From UBA4823 sp034436035 (GTDB taxonomy: Bacteria > Chloroflexota > Anaerolineae > Anaerolineales > UBA4823), in NCBI GenBank assembly GCA_034436035.1, contig DAOTVW010000186.1, forward strand, positions 1 through 5,845: a DNA stretch of 5,845 bases, read 5' to 3'. Positions 1 through 5,845 of the stretch are shown one piece after another (within the stretch, counting starts at the first letter, position 1; each line of letters opens with the position of its first letter). Below the pieces are notes generated by a model, which made no database searches, had not been told where the DNA came from, and saw only the letters and a program-made list of their open reading frames with translations. The position numbers and the translations under genes are program-made.

Positions 1-37
1 AATGTGCCATAATAAATGTATTCATTCCATTGGGGGC

Positions 38-58
38 ATTTCACGCAGGGCGTGAAAT
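38..58. repeat. Perfect 9-bp inverted repeat in the livK leader (operator-like)
   Basis: ATTTCACGC (38-46) and its exact complement GCGTGAAAT (50-58) flank a 3-nt centre, AGG. No T-run follows on either strand, so it does not look like an intrinsic terminator. The symmetry and length suit a dimeric regulator's operator in front of livK. A further half-site-like TCACGC lies at 64-69. The role as operator is inferred; no regulator gene is present in the window. Confidence 0.45.
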
Positions 59-178
59 AAGCATCACGCGCATAGAAAATGATGTATGGCGCAAATGTTG
101 GAAGGAGGTGTCCGCGATCGAATTGATTATACACTATGATTATCCAATCCATTGTATTTCGAATATCAAATTTATTTT

Positions 179-185
179 GGAGGAG
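179..185 (+). promoter_or_regulatory. Ribosome binding site that fixes the livK start
   Basis: GGAGGAG lies 7 nt before the ATG at 193, an ideal Shine-Dalgarno and spacing. The upstream in-frame ATG at 136 has no such site, and using it would add 19 residues in front of a normal lipoprotein signal. Translation of livK therefore most likely begins at 193. Confidence 0.9.
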
Positions 186-192
186 TTTGAAG

Positions 193-1329
193 ATGTCTAA
201 AAAATTATTACTGATCACTACTTTGATCATCGTTGCTAGTTTGGTTTTGGGCGCTTGTGCAACGAAGCCGACTAAGTTGAAAATTGCTGTCCTTGCACCA
301 TTGAGCGGATCAGTTCCAACCTTTGGTGTCTCGACCCGCGATGGCGCATTGTTAGCCATTAAAGAATGGAATGCAAAGGGTGGCGTACTGGGCATGCAAG
401 TGGAAGCGGTTGTGGAAGATAGCCAATGCGAAGCTGACCCAGCTGTTAATGCTGCCAACAAAGTCATTGACCAAGATGGCGTCAAATATATCGTTGGCGA
501 GGTCTGCTCGAAAGCTTCTATCCCCGTTTCAGAAATTGCTGAACAAAAGCATGTCGTGCAAATTAGCCCTACTTCCACCAATGCTCAGTTGACCCTGAAC
601 ACCGATGGCAGCACAAAGCAATATGTGTTCCGCGCCTGCTTCATTGACCCCTTCCAGGGAACCGTTGGAGCAAAGTTTGCCCTCGACAATCTCAAAGCCA
701 AGAAAGCCTTCATCCTGTTCGATCAGGGTAATGACTATGTACGCGGCTTGGCAGAAGCTTTTGAGAAAGCGTTTACCGATGGCGGTGGACAGGTCGTTGG
801 AAAAGAAACGTACACATCTCAGGATACCGATTTCTCCGCAATCCTGGCCAAAGTTGCCGAAGCTCAACCCGACATCGTTTATCTACCAGACTACTATAAC
901 ATTGTCAACCTGGTCACCGCTCAGGCAAAGGAAAAAGGTATCACCGCTCCGTTCATGGGTGGTGATGGTTGGGATTCCGCTGATCTCGATAAAAAGGCTG
1001 CCGATGGTGGCTACTACACCAACCACTATTCGCCGGATGACACCCGCCCGATCGTTCAGGATTGGGTCAAGAATTACCAGGCTGCTTATGGCTCCGTTCC
1101 AGATGCACTGGCGACCCTTGGATACGACGCCACAAATCTGTTGCTTGCTGCCATTCAGGCTGCTGGTGTGAATGATCCCGAAAAGGTGAAGGATGCCCTA
1201 GCTGCCATTAAGTGGGATGGTGTTTCTGGTACAATCACCTTTGACCAGTTCCATAACCCCATTAAATCGGCCGTCATCTTGCAGGTTAAGGACGGTAAAA
1301 TCGTTTATGTAACCACTGTTGCTCCATAA
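193..1329 (+). CDS. livK: Branched-chain amino acid ABC transporter substrate-binding lipoprotein
   Basis: Extracytoplasmic receptor that binds Leu/Ile/Val and delivers them to the LivHMGF complex. The 378-aa product begins MSKK, followed by a hydrophobic stretch (5-19) and a lipobox LGAC with Cys22 as the lipidation site, so it should be membrane-tethered. The mature part is a type I periplasmic-binding fold starting KIAVLAPLSG (30-39). Cys79 and Cys105 sit where E. coli LivJ/LivK have their disulfide (Cys53-Cys78). GEVCS with Ser106, and SPTST (125-129), match the ligand-contacting Ser79 and Ala100-Thr102 stretch of LivJ. Asp258 in GGDGW aligns with the acidic residue (Glu226) that holds the amino group. 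Length is normal. It is first in the operon and followed by a hairpin that probably raises its share of transcript. The family is secure; specificity for branched-chain rather than other amino acids is inferred from these residues. Confidence 0.93.
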   Translation: MSKKLLLITTLIIVASLVLGACATKPTKLKIAVLAPLSGSVPTFGVSTRDGALLAIKEWNAKGGVLGMQVEAVVEDSQCEADPAVNAANKVIDQDGVKYIVGEVCSKASIPVSEIAEQKHVVQISPTSTNAQLTLNTDGSTKQYVFRACFIDPFQGTVGAKFALDNLKAKKAFILFDQGNDYVRGLAEAFEKAFTDGGGQVVGKETYTSQDTDFSAILAKVAEAQPDIVYLPDYYNIVNLVTAQAKEKGITAPFMGGDGWDSADLDKKAADGGYYTNHYSPDDTRPIVQDWVKNYQAAYGSVPDALATLGYDATNLLLAAIQAAGVNDPEKVKDALAAIKWDGVSGTITFDQFHNPIKSAVILQVKDGKIVYVTTVAP

Positions 1330-1345
1330 CTTGCTCAATCATCAA

Positions 1346-1370
1346 AAGGGGGCGGTTTGTCCGCCCCCTT
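1346..1370 (+). terminator. GC-rich hairpin between livK and livH (partial terminator or mRNA stabiliser)
   Basis: AAGGGGGCGG (1346-1355) pairs fully with CCGCCCCCTT (1361-1370) around a TTTGT loop, a 10-bp, mostly G-C stem starting 16 nt after the livK stop. The T-run behind it is poor (TTATCC), and livH begins only 25 nt later without an obvious promoter. It is therefore best read as a leaky terminator, or a 3'-end stabiliser after processing, that keeps LivK more abundant than the permease and ATPase subunits. The structure is seen directly; the effect is inferred. Confidence 0.65.
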
Positions 1371-1395
1371 ATCCTGTCAGCTCAGGACTTGTCAA

Positions 1396-2505
1396 ATGGA
1401 AAATGAACGATTGACTTTCACTGACCGAATGATTAAGGGCAAGTGGATAGGAAAATTGCTCTTGATCGCCATTGCTTTATTAGCCATTTGGGGCATCGGT
1501 AATAAAGCAGTCCATAATCCGCAATTATTCATCCAGCAAATCATTAATGGTCTACAGCTTGGTTTTGTTTATGCATTAATTGCCCTTGGGTACACCATGG
1601 TTTATGGTATTGTGCGATTAATCAACTTTGCCCATGGTGATGTGTTTATGGTGGGCGCTATGGTGAGCTATTTCGCAGTAGGGAGTTTTCACCTTCATCA
1701 ATGGCCCGCAGCGGTATTTCCTGGCTTACCCATGTTTGTGTCGCTGCTCATCGGCACCTTATCGGTGATCCTCCTTTCTATGGCAACTTGTGCTCTCCTG
1801 GCTGTCACAATTGAGCGGATCGCTTATAAACCACTGCGCAATGCCCCGCGTATTTCCGCCCTGATTACTGCAATTGGTGTATCCTTTTTCCTGGAATATT
1901 TTGGTGCGCTGCCCTTCGTGTTTACTCCAAATTTTATTACTTACAAAAGACCTTATGATATTATCACTTGGTATTTAAAAGACGGATTTCATCGTCTTGA
2001 AGCGGGAAAAGCTCCGCCGCAAGGGAGTATTCTTATCTCCAATAACTTGCTAATCATTATCTTGGTGACGGTGATTTTACTGTTATCTTTGACCTATATT
2101 GTGCAAAAGACCAAAGTTGGCAAAGCCATGCGTGCCAGCGCATATGACAAACCCACCTCGCGTTTGATGGGTATCAATGTGGATGGAATCATCTCCATTA
2201 CGTTTGCCATAGGTGCTGCTTTAGCAGGTGCTGCAGGCGTCTTATATGCCACAGCTTACCCGCAGGTGTTCTTCTGGATGGGGATCATCCCTGGATTGAA
2301 AGCCTTCATTGCTGCGGTTCTAGGCGGGATCGGAAGCATCCCCGGTGCCTTTGTGGGAGCGCTGATTATGGGACAAGCGGAAGTGCTGGCTGCCGGGTAT
2401 ATCTCAACGCCGATGCGCGATGCGATCGCATTTTCAATCTTGATCCTCGTCCTCCTGATCCGGCCAACCGGTATCTTTGGGGAACCTGAACGCGAGAAAG
2501 CCTGA
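1396..2505 (+). CDS. livH: Branched-chain amino acid ABC transporter permease, LivH type
   Basis: One of the two membrane subunits forming the amino acid channel. The start is the ATG at 1396, with AGGA (1384-1387) 8 nt upstream. A longer frame from the TTG at 1357 would begin in the loop of the upstream hairpin and is rejected. Product 369 aa. Family hallmarks are GLQLGFVYALIALGYTMVYG (52-71) and RLINFAHGD (74-82). The cytoplasmic coupling segment that docks on the ATPases spans 243-261 (GKAMRAS...LMGIN), followed by the Gly/Ala-rich helix at 271-281. GLKAFIAAVLGGIGSIPGAF (300-319) and RPTGIFG (356-362) complete the pattern. It is longer than common LivH proteins (about 290-310 aa) because of an extra N-terminal hydrophobic helix (about 19-34) and a longer loop at about 178-212. 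About nine hydrophobic segments are visible. livM follows after 16 nt. Confidence 0.93.
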   Translation: MENERLTFTDRMIKGKWIGKLLLIAIALLAIWGIGNKAVHNPQLFIQQIINGLQLGFVYALIALGYTMVYGIVRLINFAHGDVFMVGAMVSYFAVGSFHLHQWPAAVFPGLPMFVSLLIGTLSVILLSMATCALLAVTIERIAYKPLRNAPRISALITAIGVSFFLEYFGALPFVFTPNFITYKRPYDIITWYLKDGFHRLEAGKAPPQGSILISNNLLIIILVTVILLLSLTYIVQKTKVGKAMRASAYDKPTSRLMGINVDGIISITFAIGAALAGAAGVLYATAYPQVFFWMGIIPGLKAFIAAVLGGIGSIPGAFVGALIMGQAEVLAAGYISTPMRDAIAFSILILVLLIRPTGIFGEPEREKA

Positions 2506-2521
2506 TGGAGGGAATATAAAA

Positions 2522-3790
2522 ATGAAAATACAACGGGGTACGTTACTTTTCTGGTTTGTCTTTCTTGGTTTTATTGTTCTCGTTCAGGTTTTGGTTGGCG
2601 CGGGAATACTCAGCAACTTTTGGGCGACTTTGTTGAAAATCGGCGCTGTTATGTCCATTGTTAGTTTAGGGTTGAACCTGATCTATGGGTTTAATGGACA
2701 ATTTTCACTGGGGCAATGGGGTTTTTACGCCATCGGCGCTTATACCGCCGCGGACATCACTTACCGCTGGACGCAGCTTCATAATGCTTCTGGCTTAGTG
2801 GTGATCTTGTTGGTAGTTCTTTTGGTGGGTATAGCATTCTTTCTCGTGGCAAAGGTTGTGGCTCGGTTACGCGGCTTAGATGCCCTTTCAGCCTTTACTT
2901 TATATTTAATCGGTTTGTTGATCGCTGCCCTGATCGCTGTGTATGCCGGTAAATCCTTGATTGCGCCAATCACAAACATCTTGAATTCTTTACCACCGGC
3001 CATTGCGATTCAAATTGTGTTCTTCCTTGCGGTCTTACTGGGAGGATGCATCGCTGCAGAAATCAGTTATATTTTTGGATTGCCGGTACTCACTTTGGGG
3101 TCAGATTATTTTGGTATTGCCACCTTGGGCTTTACCATTATCGTGAAGGTGCTGCTGGACAACTCGGATACCTTGTTGGGTTTTACAGAAATGAAAGGTG
3201 CCCGTGGAATGGTAGGCATTCCAAAATTAACCTCTTGGATTTGGGTTGCATTTTTCTTGGTCGTAGTCATCATCGTCACTCGCAATTTGCTCCATTCCTC
3301 GCATGGCAGAGCTATGGTTTCCGTTCGCGAGGATGAAATCGCTGCCAAAGCAATGGGGATCAATGTCGCTCAACAGAAAACCATCACTTTTGTTTTAGGC
3401 AGTTTTTTCGCCGGGCTTGCAGGTGCCTTGTATGCCCATGTGAATGGCTTTTTACACCCGAACACCTTTAATTTTATTAAATCATTTGATCCGATGATTA
3501 TTATTGTGTTTGGCGGGTTGGGCAGCGTCAGTGGTACTGTCGTGGCGGCATTTACCTGGGCATTGGTCTTGGAAGGTTTATTGCGTATCGTCCTTCCCCA
3601 AGGGTTTGAAACCTGGCGATTCGTGGTTTATCCTTTGCTGTTGTTAATCATGATGTTATTGCGGCCGCAAGGATTATTTGGTACATTTGAATTTCCCTAT
3701 TTACGGCAAATCCTACCCCCACCTTTTCAACCGAGGGAAACAGCTCACCCTGTCCATACGACAGAAGATACTCTAGAAACCGGAGCATAA
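2522..3790 (+). CDS. livM: Branched-chain amino acid ABC transporter permease, LivM type
   Basis: Second membrane subunit, pairing with LivH. The ATG at 2522 follows GGAGGG (2507-2512). The TTG at 2477 would overlap the end of livH and lacks a ribosome site. Product 422 aa, about the length of E. coli LivM and longer than many short-form LivM proteins. Hallmarks are the segment at 47-77, with NLIYGFNGQFSLGQ (52-65) and IGAYTAA (71-77), and LGSDYFGIATLGFTIIVKV (192-210). The ATPase-coupling segment spans 262-281 (GRAM...AMGIN). IIIVFGGLGSVSGTV (326-340) and LLRPQGLFG (379-387) complete the pattern. A stretch at about 111-175, holding one or two hydrophobic helices, lies between the first conserved block and the LGSDY block and looks like an insertion. 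The tail after 395 is polar and Pro-rich. It ends 3 nt before livG, whose Shine-Dalgarno lies in its last codons. Confidence 0.93.
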   Translation: MKIQRGTLLFWFVFLGFIVLVQVLVGAGILSNFWATLLKIGAVMSIVSLGLNLIYGFNGQFSLGQWGFYAIGAYTAADITYRWTQLHNASGLVVILLVVLLVGIAFFLVAKVVARLRGLDALSAFTLYLIGLLIAALIAVYAGKSLIAPITNILNSLPPAIAIQIVFFLAVLLGGCIAAEISYIFGLPVLTLGSDYFGIATLGFTIIVKVLLDNSDTLLGFTEMKGARGMVGIPKLTSWIWVAFFLVVVIIVTRNLLHSSHGRAMVSVREDEIAAKAMGINVAQQKTITFVLGSFFAGLAGALYAHVNGFLHPNTFNFIKSFDPMIIIVFGGLGSVSGTVVAAFTWALVLEGLLRIVLPQGFETWRFVVYPLLLLIMMLLRPQGLFGTFEFPYLRQILPPPFQPRETAHPVHTTEDTLETGA

Positions 3791-3793
3791 ATT

Positions 3794-4630
3794 ATGAGTA
3801 CACCATCTTCAGCTCCAGATAAACCCTTACTTGAAATCAAAGGATTGACCAAAGAATTTGGGGGTTTAAAAGCGGTGAATAATTTCGATATCGAAATCTT
3901 CCCCGGTGAATTAGTGGGGTTGATTGGTCCCAATGGCGCCGGAAAGACAACGGTTTTCAATCTTATCACCGGCATCTATGTCCCTACCCGCGGGGTAATC
4001 CGCTTTAAAGACACGAATTTAGTGGGTTTTCAGCCGCATGAAATCACGCAAATGGGTATTGCGCGCACTTTTCAGAACATACGCCTTTTCCCCAATTTGA
4101 CCGTGTTGGATAATGTACGCATCGCTTACCATATCCACGCCGGGTATAGCATGTATGATGCCATTGTCCATAACAAGCGCTACGATCAACATGAGAAAGC
4201 ACTTACGGAGCGGGCACAAGAATTCTTGAGCGTTTTCAATATGCACACTCGTCAAGGGGAGATCGCCAAAAATTTACCTTATGGTGAACAACGGCGATTG
4301 GAAATTGCGCGAGCCTTAGCGGCTTCTCCGCAATTGCTTTTACTGGATGAACCAGCGGCGGGTATGAACCCAAAAGAAGTGGTCGAATTGATGGATTTAA
4401 TTCACTTTATCCGAGAACGATTTAACCTGACCATCTTGCTTATTGAACACCAGATGCGGGTGGTAATGGGCATCTGCGAACGAATCACGGTAATGGACTT
4501 TGGCGAGGTGATTGCTCGAGGAACACCAGAGGTAATTCAAAACGATGAAAAAGTGATTGAAGCCTATTTGGGACGCGGTGCAGCCGCTTTATCCCAACGG
4601 TTGAGGGAGAAACGCAGCCATGTTGCTTGA
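3794..4630 (+). CDS. livG: Branched-chain amino acid ABC transporter ATP-binding protein, LivG type
   Basis: Cytoplasmic ATPase subunit that powers transport with LivF. The ATG at 3794 has GGAG (3782-3785) 8 nt upstream, inside the end of livM. Product 278 aa, slightly longer than usual through a short Ser/Pro-rich N-terminus. Motifs in order are Walker A GPNGAGKT (45-52), Q-loop Gln94 in RTFQNIRLFPNLTV, the LivG-style signature LPYGEQRRLEIARAL (161-175), Walker B LLLLDEP (181-187) with catalytic Glu186, and switch His219 in LLIEHQ. The family's C-terminal VIEAYLG (254-260) is present. The LPYGEQ form in place of LSGGQ is normal for this family. All catalytic residues are intact. Its end overlaps livF by 11 nt, which suggests translational coupling and balanced subunit amounts. 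Confidence 0.95.
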   Translation: MSTPSSAPDKPLLEIKGLTKEFGGLKAVNNFDIEIFPGELVGLIGPNGAGKTTVFNLITGIYVPTRGVIRFKDTNLVGFQPHEITQMGIARTFQNIRLFPNLTVLDNVRIAYHIHAGYSMYDAIVHNKRYDQHEKALTERAQEFLSVFNMHTRQGEIAKNLPYGEQRRLEIARALAASPQLLLLDEPAAGMNPKEVVELMDLIHFIRERFNLTILLIEHQMRVVMGICERITVMDFGEVIARGTPEVIQNDEKVIEAYLGRGAAALSQRLREKRSHVA

Positions 4631-5330
4631 AGTTAAAGATCTAAACGTATATTACGGTGCTATCCATGCCCTGCAAGGAATCAGCTTTTATCTCAATCAA
4701 GGAGAGATTGTCACCTTGATTGGGGCGAATGGAGCGGGTAAATCAACCACCCTCAACACCATTTCGGGTATTTTACGACCGCGCAGCGGGAAAATTACTT
4801 TTAAAGATAAAGACATTACCTTAACCCCTGCGGAAGAAATTGTGCGCATGGGGATTTGTCAATCACCCGAAGGGCGAAAGATTTTCGCAACTTTGACGGT
4901 TTTAGAAAACCTCGAAATGGGTGCGTTCACCCAAACGGATAAGAATGAAATTAATCGCAGTTTGGAAAGGGTCTTCAGGAGTTTTCCACGATTAAAAGAG
5001 CGGCAAAATCAGCTTGGTGGAACCCTCTCGGGCGGAGAGCAGCAAATGTTAGCCATTGGAAGGGCGCTGATGTCTCGCCCGCAATTATTGCTGTTGGATG
5101 AACCCTCGATGGGTCTCTCTCCTATTTTAGTTGAAGAAATCTTCAACATCATTCAAGAGATTAACGCACAAGGCACCAGCATCCTACTGGTTGAGCAAAA
5201 CGCTCAGATGGCACTCTCGGTTGCACATCGTGGTTACGTCTTAGAGACGGGGAGAATAGTCCTCTCTGGTGATTCAACGGATTTGATGAACAACCCACAA
5301 GTTGCCAAGGCGTACCTTGGCGCGCATTAA
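4620..5330 (+). CDS. livF: Branched-chain amino acid ABC transporter ATP-binding protein, LivF type
   Basis: Second ATPase subunit, expected to pair with LivG under the LivH/LivM channel. The ATG at 4620 lies inside the 3' end of livG and has GAGGGAG (4603-4609) about 10 nt upstream. Product 236 aa, the usual LivF length. Motifs are Walker A GANGAGKST (35-43), PEGRKIF (83-89) in the Q-loop region with Glu84 where most ABC proteins have Gln, a canonical signature LSGGEQQ (136-142), Walker B LLLLDEP (156-162) with Glu161, and LLVEQNA (189-195) with Gln193 in place of the switch His. The Glu and Gln replacements are typical of LivF and not damage, but they mean the two ATP sites of the LivG/LivF pair differ. 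It is the last gene of the operon and is followed by a strong hairpin. Confidence 0.95.
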   Translation: MLLEVKDLNVYYGAIHALQGISFYLNQGEIVTLIGANGAGKSTTLNTISGILRPRSGKITFKDKDITLTPAEEIVRMGICQSPEGRKIFATLTVLENLEMGAFTQTDKNEINRSLERVFRSFPRLKERQNQLGGTLSGGEQQMLAIGRALMSRPQLLLLDEPSMGLSPILVEEIFNIIQEINAQGTSILLVEQNAQMALSVAHRGYVLETGRIVLSGDSTDLMNNPQVAKAYLGAH

Positions 5331-5346
5331 ATTTCAAACAAAAATG

Positions 5347-5383
5347 AAATGACCGCTGGATATTTGTACTCCAGCGGTCATTT
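5347..5383. terminator. Bidirectional intrinsic terminator between livF and the convergent gene
   Basis: AAATGACCGCTGGA (5347-5360) pairs perfectly with its complement (5370-5383) around a 9-nt loop, giving a 14-bp stem. The 10-bp core is GC-rich and the outer pairs are A-T. On the + strand the stem runs into TTTTGATTAT; on the - strand it runs into a T-rich run (complement of 5335-5350). It starts 16 nt after the livF stop and ends 3 nt before the end of the convergent gene, so it can stop transcripts from both directions. Confidence 0.9.
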
Positions 5384-5386
5384 TGA

Positions 5387-5740
5387 TTATCCCACAATTA
5401 ACGAGCGTAAATCGGGTTTATCTAAGCGAAGCATGATCCATCCAGAAATAAGGATGGCTACTAAAGTGAACAGGATTAACTGGACATTCCAGCCTGTTTG
5501 GGGATTGCGTGCAGCGGGAAAAAACATCATCAAACGAATGATGATATTCAATCCTTGCAAGAAAATGCTCATCGTATATGCCCAGATTCTGCCGCGCCAT
5601 AAACCGTAACCTAAGAGAGCGAAAAACAAGAGCACAACGCCAATTACGCCTAATCCCGCTTGTAAGGTTTTGGGTGGATAGAGTAAGATAGGAATGAATT
5701 GCAATAGAAGGATGACAAATAAAATCCGCCGTTCACGCAT
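5387..5740 (-). CDS. Unrecognised small four-helix membrane protein
   Basis: I do not recognise the function. The 117-aa product is very hydrophobic, with about four likely membrane helices (roughly 6-21, 28-47, 51-75 and 84-104), a basic start MRERR and a charged tail LRLDKPDLRS. Notable stretches are ALLGYGLWRGRIWAYTMSIF (41-60) and QGLNIIIRLMMFFP (62-75), with Arg/Trp residues at helix edges. No signal peptidase site, catalytic motif or known domain is seen. The start is set at 5740 because AAGGAG lies 7 nt upstream. The longer frame from 5764 would begin at or before the predicted transcription start. The gene has its own promoter and points against the liv operon, so it is not co-transcribed with it and a link to transport is not implied. 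The good ribosome site, promoter and terminator together argue that it is a real gene. Confidence 0.8.
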   Translation of the reverse strand: MRERRILFVILLLQFIPILLYPPKTLQAGLGVIGVVLLFFALLGYGLWRGRIWAYTMSIFLQGLNIIIRLMMFFPAARNPQTGWNVQLILFTLVAILISGWIMLRLDKPDLRSLIVG

Positions 5741-5747
5741 GATAGCA

Positions 5748-5753
5748 CTCCTT
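5748..5753 (-). promoter_or_regulatory. Ribosome binding site that fixes the start of the small membrane protein
   Basis: AAGGAG on the - strand, 7 nt before the ATG whose first base is 5740. It decides for this start over the in-frame ATG at 5764, which would place this site inside the coding region. Confidence 0.88.
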
Positions 5754-5766
5754 GTTATTTTCATTC

Positions 5767-5795
5767 ATTTTACCTTTTTGATGGAAGGCTGTCAA
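5767..5795 (-). promoter_or_regulatory. Sigma-70-type promoter of the small membrane protein gene
   Basis: On the - strand, TTGACA (5795-5790, perfect -35) and TAAAAT (5772-5767, five of six for -10) are separated by exactly 17 nt. Transcription would start near 5758-5760, giving a short leader of about 20 nt containing the ribosome site. No operator-like symmetry is evident in 5796-5845. Confidence 0.85.
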
Positions 5796-5845
5796 TTATT
5801 TGGCTATATTTCCAGATACAACCATACATAAACATAGCGGTTTTA

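Noticed and set aside
68..92. Imperfect stem (GCGCATA with TATGGCGC) in the livK leader
   Set aside because: Seven pairs with a bulge and a 10-nt loop are too weak to call a riboswitch or terminator, and no aptamer-like architecture is visible around it.
127..143. AT-rich TATACA/TATGAT as a -10 box for the operon
   Set aside because: No acceptable -35 element lies 16-18 nt upstream of either hexamer, so a promoter cannot be supported. The operon promoter may lie elsewhere in the leader or left of the window.
136..192. Upstream in-frame ATG that would extend livK by 19 residues
   Set aside because: It has no Shine-Dalgarno, and the extension would bury the lipoprotein signal. The ATG at 193 has an ideal ribosome site.
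3..197. Open frame of 65 codons entering from the left edge and ending at 198-200, as a possible upstream gene end
   Set aside because: The translation resembles nothing I know. It is rich in ATA codons (five), Cys and Trp, unlike the liv genes, and a frame of this length is not unlikely by chance. Only the short leader-peptide version is kept, as a speculative finding.
529..867. Reverse-strand open frame of 112 codons inside livK
   Set aside because: It lies antisense to a well-supported gene, has no family resemblance and no promoter or ribosome site that I could support. It is a coding shadow.
1357..1395. TTG start for livH inside the intergenic hairpin
   Set aside because: The codon falls in the hairpin loop, has no usable ribosome site, and would encode the descending stem. 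The ATG at 1396 fits better.
4866..5200. Glu in place of the Q-loop Gln and Gln in place of the switch His in LivF, as possible inactivation
   Set aside because: Both are usual in LivF proteins, and Walker A, the signature and Walker B are intact, so this is a normal subunit.

Overview
The window holds one complete high-affinity branched-chain amino acid (Leu/Ile/Val) ABC transporter operon on the + strand, in the order livK-livH-livM-livG-livF. A small convergent gene on the - strand follows, encoding an unrecognised four-helix membrane protein. The moderate GC content, the lipoprotein-type binding protein, the long permease variants and the general look of the proteins suggest an anaerobic Anaerolineae-like member of the Chloroflexota. 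That placement is an impression from sequence style, not a database result.

Layout. Positions 1-192 are a leader with no convincing gene. It carries a perfect 9-bp inverted repeat (38-58), an orphan Shine-Dalgarno-like AAGGAGG (102-108), and the true livK ribosome site (179-185). livK (193-1329) encodes the lipid-anchored binding protein. A GC-rich hairpin (1346-1370) sits between livK and the rest of the operon. livH (1396-2505) and livM (2522-3790) encode the two permeases, and livG (3794-4630) and livF (4620-5330) the two ATPases. The last four genes are packed with gaps of 16 and 3 nt and an 11-nt overlap, each with its own Shine-Dalgarno. A strong hairpin (5347-5383) separates livF from the convergent gene and can end transcription from both sides. 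The - strand gene (5387-5740) has a near-consensus sigma-70-type promoter (5767-5795) and a clear ribosome site.

How the genes work together. LivK captures the amino acid outside the membrane and delivers it to the LivH/LivM channel. LivG and LivF bind and hydrolyse ATP to drive uptake. The livK-livH hairpin would let the binding protein be made in excess over the membrane complex, as is usual in such operons. Several start codons were moved downstream from the longest open frame on ribosome-site evidence: livK, livH, livM and the - strand gene.

Novelty. I see no undescribed system here. The points most worth checking are the unknown membrane protein with its own promoter, the leader palindrome, and a speculative Ile-rich leader frame that overlaps the livK start.
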